A stretch of 64,000 nt of DNA. Origin: CAXTSE01 sp964246985. GTDB lineage: Bacteria > Actinomycetota > Actinomycetes > Actinomycetales > Microbacteriaceae. Below are positions 1 through 8,929 of this stretch, piece by piece (the stretch's first letter is position 1; each line of letters starts with the position of its first letter). Made by a program: the position numbers and the translations under genes. The DNA lies in contig CAXTSE010000013.1 of NCBI GenBank assembly GCA_964246985.1, forward strand, positions 46,324-110,323. The letters are read 5' to 3'. The notes below the pieces were generated by a model. That model had not been told where the DNA came from. It made no database searches and worked only from the letters and a program-made list of their open reading frames with translations.

Positions 1-846
1 AAGCCCGCGACCTTCGCCGCCTTGCTCGACGCCGGGCAGATCGACCCGTCGACGCCGGTCACCGTGCCCGGACGCTACACCGACGGCCTCCCGGCGGGCA
101 GCTACATCAAGGACTCGTGGGCTCACGACGATCTGCGCCTGACGGCCACGGGCATCCTGATGAACTCGTCCAACATCGGCACCGCGATCCTCGCCCAAAA
201 GCTCAGCAAGCAGACCCGCCACGACTCGCTGCTCGCGTTCGGGTTCAACTCGCCGACCGAGGTCGGATTCAACGGCGAGTCGTCCGGCAGCGTGCTGCCG
301 GTCGATCAGGTCGACGCGATCACCAACCTCACCCAGCAGTTCGGGCAGGGCATGTCGGCCACCAACGCCCAGATCGCCAGCATGTACCAGGTGCTCGGAA
401 ACGGGGGAGTGCGACTGCCTCTGACCCTGGTGTCGGGATGCGAGCAGCCGGACGGCACCGTGACCGAGGTGCCGGATGCCACGGGCACCCGAGTGGTCAG
501 CGAGTACGCCGCCGACACCACCGTCGAGATGATGGAGACGGTCGCGAGCCAGGGCGCTCTCAAGAACGTCCTGACCATCCCCGGCTACCGCGTCGCCGCC
601 AAGACCGGCACAGCCGAGGTGGCGGTGAACGGCAGCTACGGATCCGACCGGATCGTCTCGGTCGCGGGCATGGTGCCTGCCGAGGACCCGCAGTACGCCA
701 TTGTCGTGACCTTCGCCAAGCCCGATACGATGAGGACTTCCGCAGCCGCGGCGCCCACCTTCAACGCGATCATGAAGCAGGTCATCAAGACCTTCCGGAT
801 CACCCCGTCGACAGTGCCGGCGCCCGCCCTCCCGCTCACCTGGTGA
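1..846 (+). CDS. ftsI: Peptidoglycan transpeptidase FtsI (PBP3), 3' part
   Basis: This is the C-terminal 281 residues of a class B penicillin-binding protein that cross-links septal peptidoglycan. The reading frame is open at base 1, so the gene begins outside the window. An SSN triad lies at bases 166-174 and a KTGTAEV box at 601-621, which are motifs 2 and 3 of the transpeptidase active site. The SxxK motif carrying the acylated serine must lie upstream. Its place at the head of murE and the rest of the dcw cluster fits FtsI rather than another PBP. It is followed by a 46-bp gap before murE. Confidence 0.95.
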   Translation, partial: KPATFAALLDAGQIDPSTPVTVPGRYTDGLPAGSYIKDSWAHDDLRLTATGILMNSSNIGTAILAQKLSKQTRHDSLLAFGFNSPTEVGFNGESSGSVLPVDQVDAITNLTQQFGQGMSATNAQIASMYQVLGNGGVRLPLTLVSGCEQPDGTVTEVPDATGTRVVSEYAADTTVEMMETVASQGALKNVLTIPGYRVAAKTGTAEVAVNGSYGSDRIVSVAGMVPAEDPQYAIVVTFAKPDTMRTSAAAAPTFNAIMKQVIKTFRITPSTVPAPALPLTW

Positions 847-892
847 CGCGAGTCGGGCGCGGACCGACGAACGAACGACAGGAGCAGGAACG

Positions 893-2458
893 GTGAGTTC
901 CCGGATCCCCCCGGTCCTCCGACCGGAGCATCCGACACCGCGATCGCTGTCCGGGCTGGTCGAGGAGTTCGGCGTCGAGCACCGCGGCTCGCTCGACGGC
1001 GTCGAGGTGACGGGCATCACGCTCCGCACGAACGAGGTGCAGCCGGGCGACATCTTCGTCGGCATCGACGGACGGAACGCGCACGGCGCCTCCTTCGCAT
1101 CCGAGGCCGCCGAGGCGGGTGCCGTGGCGATCGTGACCGACGCCGCAGGCGCCGACCTGGCCGCCGCGAGCGGCCTCCCGGTGCTGATCGTCGACGACCC
1201 GCGAGGGGCGCTCGGCGACATCTCGGCTTGGGTGTACCGCACGGCCGACAACCAGGCCCTCCTGTTCGGCACGACGGGCACCAACGGCAAGACCTCGACG
1301 TCCTACCTGCTCGAGGCGATCATGCGGCAGCTGGGGCTCGTCACCGGCTTGAGCTCGACCGCCGAGCGCCACATCGGCGACCTGACGGTCGTCAGCCGAC
1401 TCACGACCCCTGAGGCGAGCGAGCTGCACGCGCTGCTGGCCCGGATGCGCGAGGCCGCCGTCCGCGCCGTCGCGATCGAGGTCAGCGCCCAGGCCCTCAC
1501 GTGGAGCCGGGTCGACGGCCTCGTCTTCGACGTCGTGGGCTTCACCAACCTCAGCCACGACCACCTCGACGACTACGCCGACATGGAGGAGTACTTCCGC
1601 GCGAAGCTGCCGCTCTTCCAGCCGGATCGCGCGCGGCGCGGCGTCGTCTGCCTCGACACCGCCTACGGCGCGCGCGTGGTCGACGAGTCCCGCATCCCGG
1701 TGACGACGATCGCGACGGTCGGTCACGCGAGCCCGGGGGACGTCGAGCGCGCCGAATGGGTCGTCGACATCCTCGACGAGACGGCCGCCTTCACCGAGTT
1801 CCGGCTCACCGGGCCGGACGGCCGCGCACTGGTGACCCGCGAGCCGCTGATCGGATGGCACATGGCGGCCAACGCCGCCCTCGCCATCGTCATGCTCGTG
1901 GAGTCCGGCTTCGAGCTCGAGGCGATCGGCGCCGCCCTCGACGCATCCGACGGCATCCAGGCCTACCTGCCCGGCCGCACCGAGCGCGTCTCGGGCGAGC
2001 GGGGTCCGAGCGTGTACGTCGACTTCGGCCACAGTCCCGACGCGTTCGAGAACACCCTCGCGGCGGTGCGCAAGTTCACCCGCGGCCGCACGATCATGGT
2101 CTTCGGAGCCGACGGCGACCGCGACGCAAGCAAGCGGCACGCGATGGCACGGGTGGCCGCCGACGGCAGCGACATCCTGGTGATCACCGACCACCATCCG
2201 CGCTTCGAGAACCCGGAGTCCATCCGCGCCACGCTGCTCGAGGGGGCGCTCCTCGCCGAGCACCAGCCCGAGAAGACCCTCGAGGTCAGTCCCCCCGAGG
2301 CCGCGATCCGTGCGGCGGTCGCGCTCGCGAAGGACGGCGACTCGATCCTCTGGGCGGGTCCCGGTCACCAGGACTACCGCGACATCGAGGGGGTGCGCAC
2401 CGAGTACTCGGCGCGCGACGAGGCGCGGGACGCCCTGCGCGAGGCGGGCTGGGAGTGA
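893..2458 (+). CDS. murE: UDP-MurNAc-tripeptide ligase MurE
   Basis: Cytoplasmic Mur ligase that adds the third, diamino residue to UDP-MurNAc-dipeptide. It has 521 residues and a GTG start preceded by an AGGAG-type ribosome site. The ATP-binding loop GTNGKTS is at about residues 129-135. The diamino-acid specificity loop reads DHHPRFENP at residues 433-441, where DAP-adding enzymes usually have DNPR. The Arg is kept but Asp and Asn are both His. Microbacteriaceae are known for B-type peptidoglycan with variable diamino acids, so the true substrate (lysine, ornithine, DAB or DAP) cannot be read with certainty. The stop codon overlaps the murF start. Confidence 0.95.
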   Translation: MSSRIPPVLRPEHPTPRSLSGLVEEFGVEHRGSLDGVEVTGITLRTNEVQPGDIFVGIDGRNAHGASFASEAAEAGAVAIVTDAAGADLAAASGLPVLIVDDPRGALGDISAWVYRTADNQALLFGTTGTNGKTSTSYLLEAIMRQLGLVTGLSSTAERHIGDLTVVSRLTTPEASELHALLARMREAAVRAVAIEVSAQALTWSRVDGLVFDVVGFTNLSHDHLDDYADMEEYFRAKLPLFQPDRARRGVVCLDTAYGARVVDESRIPVTTIATVGHASPGDVERAEWVVDILDETAAFTEFRLTGPDGRALVTREPLIGWHMAANAALAIVMLVESGFELEAIGAALDASDGIQAYLPGRTERVSGERGPSVYVDFGHSPDAFENTLAAVRKFTRGRTIMVFGADGDRDASKRHAMARVAADGSDILVITDHHPRFENPESIRATLLEGALLAEHQPEKTLEVSPPEAAIRAAVALAKDGDSILWAGPGHQDYRDIEGVRTEYSARDEARDALREAGWE

Positions 2459-3864
2459 TCGCGCTCACGCTCGCCGAGATCGCGGAGGCGCTCGGCGGCG
2501 ACCTCCGCGCCCCCGACCCCGCAGCGACGATCGCAGGGTCGGTGCAGACCGACTCCCGGCTGGTGACGGCCGGGTCCATCTTCTTCGCCCTGCCCGGCGA
2601 GGTCACCGACGGGCATCTGTTCGCGGCCGGCGCCGTGGATCGCGGGGCCGCGCTGCTCGTGATCGAGCGCGCCCTCGACGTGGATGCCCCTCAGCTCGTC
2701 GTCGCCGATGGCGTCGTCGCCCTGGCCGACCTCGCTCGGCTCGTCGTGGCGCGCGTGCGCGCGGCCGGCCGGCTGCGGGTCGCCGCGGTCACCGGATCCA
2801 ACGGCAAGACGACGACCAAGAACCTGCTGCGCGCGATCCTCGAGGCCGAAGGCCCGACGGTCGCCCCGCAGGGCTCCTTCAACAACCACGTCGGCGCGCC
2901 GATCTCGATGCTGCAGGTCGACGACGCGACCGAGTACCTCGTGGTCGAGATGGGGGCCAGCCACCTCGGCGAGATCGCCCGCCTCGTCTCGATCGTCACG
3001 CCGGACATCGGCATCGTGCTGAAGGTCGGCCTCGCCCACGCGGGGGAGTTCGGCGGCATCGACGCCGTGCAGCGCGCCAAGTCCGAGATGGTGACGGAGC
3101 TCCCCGACACGGCGGTGGCCGTGCTGAACCGTGACGACGGGCGCGTCGCCGCGATGGCCGACCTGACCGCCGCGCGCGTGGTGTGGTTCGGACTGCACGC
3201 CGAGTCCGACCTGCGTGCCACCGACGTCTCTGTCTCCGCGGGCGGCACCGGCTTCACGCTCGAGGTCGACGGGGCCCGCCATCCGGTCCGGCTCCGCATC
3301 CTCGGCGAGCACCACGTGTCGAACGCGCTGGCCGCGCTGGCCGTGGCCCGCGAGCTCGGCGTGCCGGTCGAGCGGGCCGTCGCGGCGATCGAGGCCGTGC
3401 CCCGCGCCGAGCGGTGGCGCATGGAGCTCCTCGATCCGGGAACGGGTGTGGTCGTCATCAACGACGCCTACAACGCGAGCCCGGACTCGACTGCGGCCGC
3501 CCTCAAGACACTCGCTCAGATCGTGCAGCCGGGGCAGCGCTCCGTCGCCGTGCTCGGCGAGATGGCCGAGCTGGGAGAGTTCGCCCAGGAGGAGCACGAC
3601 CGGCTCGGCCGCCTCGCCGTGCGTCTCAACATCGGCAAGCTGATCGTCGTGGGCGAGCGTGCCCGGCACATCCACCTGGCTGCCGGTCTGGAAGGCTCCT
3701 GGGACGGGGAGTCGGTTCTCGTCGCCGATGTCGAGGCCGCCTACGATCTCTTGAGTGATGAACTCCGGGACGGCGACGTGGTGCTGGTGAAGTCGTCCAA
3801 GTCGGCCGGCCTCCGGTTCCTCGGCGACCGGCTGGGCGGGGTCGCAGAGGGTGCGACCTCGTGA
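2455..3864 (+). CDS. murF: UDP-MurNAc-pentapeptide synthetase MurF
   Basis: Adds D-Ala-D-Ala to the UDP-MurNAc-tripeptide, the last cytoplasmic step of the stem peptide. It is 469 residues long. The GTG at 2455 was chosen because it overlaps the murE stop by 4 nt (GTGA) and the protein then begins right at the MurF N-terminal domain; the open frame runs further upstream only inside murE. The P-loop GSNGKTTT is at residues 114-121 and is followed by the central-domain motif NNHVGAP. The frame ends in another GTGA overlap with mraY, so translation is probably coupled. Confidence 0.95.
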   Translation: MIALTLAEIAEALGGDLRAPDPAATIAGSVQTDSRLVTAGSIFFALPGEVTDGHLFAAGAVDRGAALLVIERALDVDAPQLVVADGVVALADLARLVVARVRAAGRLRVAAVTGSNGKTTTKNLLRAILEAEGPTVAPQGSFNNHVGAPISMLQVDDATEYLVVEMGASHLGEIARLVSIVTPDIGIVLKVGLAHAGEFGGIDAVQRAKSEMVTELPDTAVAVLNRDDGRVAAMADLTAARVVWFGLHAESDLRATDVSVSAGGTGFTLEVDGARHPVRLRILGEHHVSNALAALAVARELGVPVERAVAAIEAVPRAERWRMELLDPGTGVVVINDAYNASPDSTAAALKTLAQIVQPGQRSVAVLGEMAELGEFAQEEHDRLGRLAVRLNIGKLIVVGERARHIHLAAGLEGSWDGESVLVADVEAAYDLLSDELRDGDVVLVKSSKSAGLRFLGDRLGGVAEGATS

Positions 3865-4979
3865 TCGCGCTCCTGATCGCCGGCGGGTTCTCGCTGTTCT
3901 TCACGCTGTTCGCGACGCCCCTCTTCATCCGGCTGTTCAAGAAGCTGGAGTGGGGCCAGTTCATCCGCGACGACGGACCGCAGAGCCACCACACCAAGCG
4001 CGGAACGCCCACGATGGGCGGCATCGTCTTCATCCTGGGTGCGGTGCTCGGCTATCTGGTCGGACACCTGGCATCCGGCGTGCCCTGGACGATGGTCGGC
4101 GTCCTCGTCATCGGCATGATGGTGGGCACCGGATTCGTCGGCTTCCTCGACGACTACCTCAAGATCCGCAAGCAGCGCAGCCTCGGGCTCGGCGGCTGGT
4201 CGAAGATCGCCGGGATCGTCGTCGTGACCACGATCTTCGCGGTGCTCTGCGTCAACCAGGAGTTCCTCGACGAGAACAAGCTCACCCCGGCCTCGGAGTA
4301 CATCTCGCTCGTCCGCGACATCCCGTGGCTGAATCTGTTCGCGTTCGGCCCGGTCATCGGGTTCGCGCTCTTCGCGATCTGGGTCAACGCGATCTCGGTC
4401 AGCGCCACCAACGCGGTGAACGTGGCGGACGGCCTCGACGGACTCGCGAGCGGAGCCGCCATCTTCGCGATGTCGGCCTACATCTTCATCGGCTTCTGGC
4501 AGGCGAACCAGTCGTGCTTCAACGCCAACCTGGATCCCGACGTGGCCTACAAGTGCTACAACGTGCGCGATCCGCTCGACCTCGCCGTCATCGCCGCCGC
4601 CATCGCGGGCAGCCTCATCGGCTTCCTGTGGTGGAACACCTCGCCCGCCCAGATCTTCATGGGCGACACCGGGTCGCTCGGGCTCGGCGGCGCCCTGGCT
4701 GCGCTGGCGATCCTCAGCCGCACCGAGCTCCTGCTCATCCTCATCGGCGGCCTGTTCATCATCGTCACCGGCTCGGTGATCGTGCAGCGCACCTGGTTCA
4801 AGATCACCAAGTGGCGGTACGGGCAGGGCAGACGGGTCTTCCTGATGAGCCCGCTGCAGCATCACTTCGAGCTGAAGGGCTGGGCCGAGGTCACGATCGT
4901 CGTGCGGTTCTGGCTCATCGCGGCCCTGTTCGTCGCGGCCGGCGTCGGCCTGTTCTACCTCGAGTGGATCAGTCGCTGA
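3861..4979 (+). CDS. mraY: Phospho-MurNAc-pentapeptide transferase MraY
   Basis: Integral membrane enzyme that moves phospho-MurNAc-pentapeptide to undecaprenyl phosphate, giving lipid I. It is 372 residues with about ten hydrophobic segments. Diagnostic loops are visible: an early TPTMGG motif, DDYLK at about residues 97-101, NAVNVADGLDGLA in the middle, and an HHFELKGW-type C-terminal loop containing the invariant histidines. The GTG start overlaps the murF stop by 4 nt. It is followed two bases later by the murD start. Confidence 0.96.
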   Translation: MIALLIAGGFSLFFTLFATPLFIRLFKKLEWGQFIRDDGPQSHHTKRGTPTMGGIVFILGAVLGYLVGHLASGVPWTMVGVLVIGMMVGTGFVGFLDDYLKIRKQRSLGLGGWSKIAGIVVVTTIFAVLCVNQEFLDENKLTPASEYISLVRDIPWLNLFAFGPVIGFALFAIWVNAISVSATNAVNVADGLDGLASGAAIFAMSAYIFIGFWQANQSCFNANLDPDVAYKCYNVRDPLDLAVIAAAIAGSLIGFLWWNTSPAQIFMGDTGSLGLGGALAALAILSRTELLLILIGGLFIIVTGSVIVQRTWFKITKWRYGQGRRVFLMSPLQHHFELKGWAEVTIVVRFWLIAALFVAAGVGLFYLEWISR

Positions 4980-4981
4980 TC

Positions 4982-6571
4982 GTGCCCGACCTCTCGACCC
5001 TCACCAGCTGGCGCTCCGACTGGACCGACCTGCGGGTCGCGGTGCTCGGCCTCGGCGTCACCGGCTTCGCCGCCGCCGACACTCTCGTCGAGCTGGGCGC
5101 ATCGGTGCTCGTCGTCGCGGCCCGCGCATCGGACGAGCGCCGCGAACTGCTGCAGGTGATCGGCGCCGCCCTCGAGGTCGCCCCCGACGACACGGTGCCG
5201 GATGCGCTGAGCGCCTTCCAGCCCGACCTCGTCATCGTCTCGCCCGGCTACCATCCCGACCACCCGATCCTCGGCTGGGCCGCCGACGGCGGAATCCCGG
5301 TCTGGGGCGACATCGAGCTGGGCTGGCGCCTGCGCGACAAGGTGCTGCGCCCCGACGGCACGCCGGTGGACTGGATCAGCGTCACGGGGACGAACGGCAA
5401 GACCACGACCACCCAGCTCACGGCCACCATGCTGGTCGCCGGGGGGCTGCGAGCCGCACCCGCAGGCAACATCGGCATCCCGGTGCTCGACGCGATCCGC
5501 GATCCTGCCGGCTTCGACGTGCTGGTGGTCGAGCTCTCGAGCTACCAGCTGCACTGGATGAACCGGGGCACCGCGTCGCCGTGGGGCGCGACGGATGCGG
5601 CCGGCCGCATCGGCGCTCTCGCCAGCGTGTGCCTGAACCTCGCCGCCGACCACCTCGACTGGCACGGGTCGGCCGACGCCTACCGCGACGCGAAGGCGAC
5701 GGTGTACGACCACACGCGCGTCGCGTGCGTCTACAACATCGCCGACGAGGCGACCCAGGGGATGGTCGAGGACGCCGAGGTGCAGGAGGGCGCCCGCGCC
5801 ATCGGCTTCGGACTCGGCATCCCCGGCCCGAGCGACTTCGGGCTGGTCGAGGGGATCCTCGTCGACCGTGCCTTCCTCGACGACCGACGCAACTCCGCTC
5901 TCGAGCTCGGCACGATGGACGACCTCGTCGAGGCGGGGCTGACGGCACCGCACTCGGTGGCCAACGTGCTCGCCGCCGCGGCGCTGGCGCGGGCCGCGGG
6001 TGTGACGCCGGGAGCGATCCGCACCGCCGTGCGAGGGTTCCGGGTCGACGCGCATCGCACCGAGATCGTGGCGGAGGTCGGGGGCGTGACCTGGGTCGAC
6101 GACTCGAAGGCGACCAACGCCCACGCGGCCGATGCGGCCCTCCGGGCGTACGAGTCGGTCGTCTGGGTGGCGGGCGGACTGCTGAAGGGCGTCGAGCCGG
6201 ATCCGCTCGTCCGCGCCCACGCGCGACGGCTGCGGGCGGCTGTCATCGTCGGCGTCGACAGGTCGGCGCTCGTCACGGCGTTCGCGCGACACGCGCCCGG
6301 CGTCACGCTGATCGAGGTCGACGAGCCCGAGACTGAGCAGGTGATGCCCGCCGTCGTGCGTGCAGCAGCGTCGATCGCCCAGCCGGGGGATGTGGTGCTG
6401 CTCGCGCCGAGTGCGGCATCGATGGACCAGTTCACCGACTACGCCGATCGCGGCACGCGATTCGCCGACGCGGTACGGGCCCACCATGACCAGCTCGAGC
6501 AGCAGACCCGGAGTGCGGAAGGAGAGCCCGATGTCGACGACGCGGCCTCCCCGCAGCAGCCGACGGCCTGA
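4982..6571 (+). CDS. murD: UDP-MurNAc-Ala-D-Glu ligase MurD
   Basis: Mur ligase that adds D-glutamate to UDP-MurNAc-(L-Ala or Gly). It is 529 residues from the GTG at 4982, the first in-frame start after mraY; the same frame is open further upstream but only inside mraY. A Rossmann-like N-terminus (VLGLGVTGF), the P-loop GTNGKTTT at residues 136-143 and a WVDDSKATN motif in the C-terminal half are all typical. At 529 residues it is longer than the common 440-470, with an acidic, Gln/Pro-containing tail of about 25 residues after the conserved SAASMDQF-type ending. Its last 41 nt overlap ftsW. Confidence 0.94.
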   Translation: MPDLSTLTSWRSDWTDLRVAVLGLGVTGFAAADTLVELGASVLVVAARASDERRELLQVIGAALEVAPDDTVPDALSAFQPDLVIVSPGYHPDHPILGWAADGGIPVWGDIELGWRLRDKVLRPDGTPVDWISVTGTNGKTTTTQLTATMLVAGGLRAAPAGNIGIPVLDAIRDPAGFDVLVVELSSYQLHWMNRGTASPWGATDAAGRIGALASVCLNLAADHLDWHGSADAYRDAKATVYDHTRVACVYNIADEATQGMVEDAEVQEGARAIGFGLGIPGPSDFGLVEGILVDRAFLDDRRNSALELGTMDDLVEAGLTAPHSVANVLAAAALARAAGVTPGAIRTAVRGFRVDAHRTEIVAEVGGVTWVDDSKATNAHAADAALRAYESVVWVAGGLLKGVEPDPLVRAHARRLRAAVIVGVDRSALVTAFARHAPGVTLIEVDEPETEQVMPAVVRAAASIAQPGDVVLLAPSAASMDQFTDYADRGTRFADAVRAHHDQLEQQTRSAEGEPDVDDAASPQQPTA

Positions 6572-7826
6572 CCCCACCCCGCCGTCGCGGCAGCCGCAGG
6601 CGTCCCCGGCGGACGGCCAGCCGCGCGCCGTCGTGGTCGCGGTGCGCAAGCTGTTCGCCGCCGAGACCCCGGAGTACTTCCTCCTGCTCGGCACAACCCT
6701 CTTCCTCGTGGTGTTCGGCCTCGTCATGGTGCTGTCGTCGTCGTCGATCGAATCGCTCACGCAGACCGGCGGCTTCTTCTCGCAGTCCTCCCGCCAGGGG
6801 CTGTTCGCACTCATCGGCGTGCCCGTGATGCTCATCGCGGCGCGAGCCCCGATGGGCTTCTGGAAGCGCTGGGCGGGCACCGCGGTCGTGATCGGCGTGG
6901 CCCTGCAGCTGCTCGTGTTCGTGCCCGGCATCGGCGTCGACCGCGGGCAGAACCGCAACTGGATCCAGATCGGCTCGTTCACGGCGCAGCCCTCCGAGCT
7001 GATCAAGCTCGCGCTCGTCCTGTGGCTGGCGTGGGTGCTGTCGCGACGCACCGACATGCTGCACGACTGGCGCCAGGTGGCGCGCCCCATCGTGCCCGTC
7101 GTCGCCATCGCGATCGGCCTCGTGCTGCTCGGCAACGACCTCGGCACGGTGATCGTGCTGGTCGCCCTCGTGTTCGGGGCGCTGTTCTTCGCCGGGGTGC
7201 GCCTGCGCATCATGGGCGTGGCGATTGCGGCCATCGCGGTCGTCGGATTCGTGGCCATCCAGGTCAGCGGCTCGCGCAGCGACCGCGTCGCGGCATGGCT
7301 CGACGGCTGCACCAACCCGGACCTCGCCGCGACGGAGTGCTGGCAGACCATCCACGGCTGGGAGGCGCTCGCGCACGGCGGCGTCTTCGGCGTCGGCCTC
7401 GGCCAGTCGAGCGGCAAGTGGTCGTGGGTGCCCGCCGCGGCCAACGACTTCATCTTCGCGATCATCGGCGAGGAGCTCGGCCTGCTGGGCGCTCTGCTCG
7501 TGCTCGGCCTGTTCGTCCTGCTCGCGATCTGCTTCATCCGCATCATCCGGATGTCGACCGACCCGTTCGCCAAGATCGCCACCAGCGCCGCCATGGTCTG
7601 GATCATCGGGCAGGCCTTCGTGAACGTCGCGGTGGTGCTCGGACTGCTTCCCGTGCTGGGGGTTCCGCTGCCGCTCGTGTCGTCGGGAGGCTCCGCGCTG
7701 ATCACGACCCTGGCGGCCATCGGCGTCGTCCTGTCGTTCGCCCGAGTCCGTCCCGAGGTGCCCGCAGCACCTGGCGTCGGCGCGCGCGCACCCCGCGTCC
7801 GCACTCCGCGGGCTCCGCAGTTGTGA
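6531..7826 (+). CDS. ftsW: Lipid-linked peptidoglycan polymerase FtsW
   Basis: SEDS-family glycosyltransferase that polymerises septal peptidoglycan with FtsI. It has 431 residues and multiple transmembrane helices. The start is the ATG at 6531, which has a GGAGAG ribosome site 5-6 bases upstream, although it lies 41 nt inside the end of murD. An N-terminal cytoplasmic tail rich in Pro and Arg precedes the first helix. The signature region ANDFIFAIIGEELG and the late LPLVSSGGS loop are clear. Its stop overlaps the murG start in a GTGA tetranucleotide. Confidence 0.95.
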   Translation: MSTTRPPRSSRRPDPTPPSRQPQASPADGQPRAVVVAVRKLFAAETPEYFLLLGTTLFLVVFGLVMVLSSSSIESLTQTGGFFSQSSRQGLFALIGVPVMLIAARAPMGFWKRWAGTAVVIGVALQLLVFVPGIGVDRGQNRNWIQIGSFTAQPSELIKLALVLWLAWVLSRRTDMLHDWRQVARPIVPVVAIAIGLVLLGNDLGTVIVLVALVFGALFFAGVRLRIMGVAIAAIAVVGFVAIQVSGSRSDRVAAWLDGCTNPDLAATECWQTIHGWEALAHGGVFGVGLGQSSGKWSWVPAAANDFIFAIIGEELGLLGALLVLGLFVLLAICFIRIIRMSTDPFAKIATSAAMVWIIGQAFVNVAVVLGLLPVLGVPLPLVSSGGSALITTLAAIGVVLSFARVRPEVPAAPGVGARAPRVRTPRAPQL

Positions 7827-8920
7827 CCGTCTACCTTCTCGCCGGCGGAGGCACCGCCGGCCATGTCAACCCCCTGCTCGCCACCGCCGACCGGCTGCGC
7901 GAGCGCGACCCGGGCGCCGACGTGCTCGTGCTGGGCACCGCCGAAGGGCTCGAGGCCCGGCTGGTGCCCGCTCGCGGGTACGAGCTGCTCACCGTGCCCC
8001 GCCTGCCGTTCCCCCGACGCCCGAACGCCGACGCGCTGCGGTTCCCCGGCCGGTGGCGAGAGGCCGTCGGCGCGGCGCAGACGCACCTCCGCGAGCGCGG
8101 GGTGGACGTCGTGGTCGGCTTCGGCGGATATGCCTCGGCCCCCGTCTACTGGGCCGCGCGTCGCGAGAAGCTGCCCATCGTCATCCACGAGCAGAACGCG
8201 AAGCCCGGATTCGCGAACCGGCTCGGAGCCGCGCTGACCCGCTTCGTCGGCGTCACCTTCGCCGGGACGCCCCTGCGCCACGCCCGCGTCGTCGGCATGC
8301 CGCTTCGCGGCGAGATCGAGCAGCTCGACCGGGTGGCCGCACGCGCCCAGGGACAGCGGCTCTTCGGGCTCGACCCGCTCGTGCCGACGCTGCTCGTGAC
8401 CGGCGGATCGACCGGCGCGCGTCGACTCAACGACTCGGTCGCCGCATCCGTGGCCGCGATCCTCGGCACGGGCTGGCAGGTCGTGCACATCACGGGCTCG
8501 CGCTCGCCCGTCGAGGACCCGCAGCTCGCGGGCTACCACCTGCTCGAGTACTGCGACCGCATGGATCTCGCCCTCGCATCCGCCGATCTCGCCGTATCTC
8601 GGGCCGGCGCCGCGACCGTGAGCGAGCTGGAGGCACTCGGAATCCCGGCCGTGCTCGTGCCGTACGCCGTCGGCAACGGAGAGCAGGCGCTCAATGCGCG
8701 CGGTGCGGTCTCCGCGGGAGGGGCGCGTCTCGTGACGGACGCCGAGTTCTCGCCCGAGTGGGTCGTGACCTCGCTGGTGCCCCTGCTCGCCGATCGCGCC
8801 CGCATCGCCGACATGGCCGCCCGGATGGCCACCGTCGGCACGCTCGACGGGGCCGACCGGCTCGTCGACCTCGTGCTCGAGGCGCGCGACGCCTCAGCCA
8901 CCGTGTCCCAGGACGGGTAG
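7823..8920 (+). CDS. murG: Lipid II synthase MurG
   Basis: GT28 glycosyltransferase on the inner face of the membrane that adds GlcNAc to lipid I. It is 365 residues. The GTG at 7823 overlaps the ftsW stop and places the glycine-rich loop GGGTAGHVNP at residues 8-17, as expected for MurG. The second conserved G loop (TGGSTGARRLN) starts the C-terminal domain, and SRAGAATVSELEALG is the UDP-GlcNAc site. The TAG stop also forms the first three bases of a TAGCGT hexamer placed just before the murC start. Confidence 0.95.
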   Translation: MTVYLLAGGGTAGHVNPLLATADRLRERDPGADVLVLGTAEGLEARLVPARGYELLTVPRLPFPRRPNADALRFPGRWREAVGAAQTHLRERGVDVVVGFGGYASAPVYWAARREKLPIVIHEQNAKPGFANRLGAALTRFVGVTFAGTPLRHARVVGMPLRGEIEQLDRVAARAQGQRLFGLDPLVPTLLVTGGSTGARRLNDSVAASVAAILGTGWQVVHITGSRSPVEDPQLAGYHLLEYCDRMDLALASADLAVSRAGAATVSELEALGIPAVLVPYAVGNGEQALNARGAVSAGGARLVTDAEFSPEWVVTSLVPLLADRARIADMAARMATVGTLDGADRLVDLVLEARDASATVSQDG

Positions 8921-8923
8921 CGT
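8918..8923 (+). promoter_or_regulatory. Putative -10 hexamer (TAGCGT) for murC
   Basis: TAGCGT lies 6 nt before the murC GTG and shares its TAG with the murG stop codon. No convincing Shine-Dalgarno sequence precedes murC. This fits a leaderless internal promoter inside the dcw cluster. It belongs to the group of similarly placed hexamers seen across the window. Confidence 0.4.
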
Positions 8924-8929
8924 CGTACG

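Noticed and set aside
836..2368. Long open frames antisense to the Mur genes, dnaE, helY and others
   Set aside because: They are antisense to clear, conserved genes, have Arg/Asp/His-rich composition typical of high-GC shadow frames and no ribosome sites.
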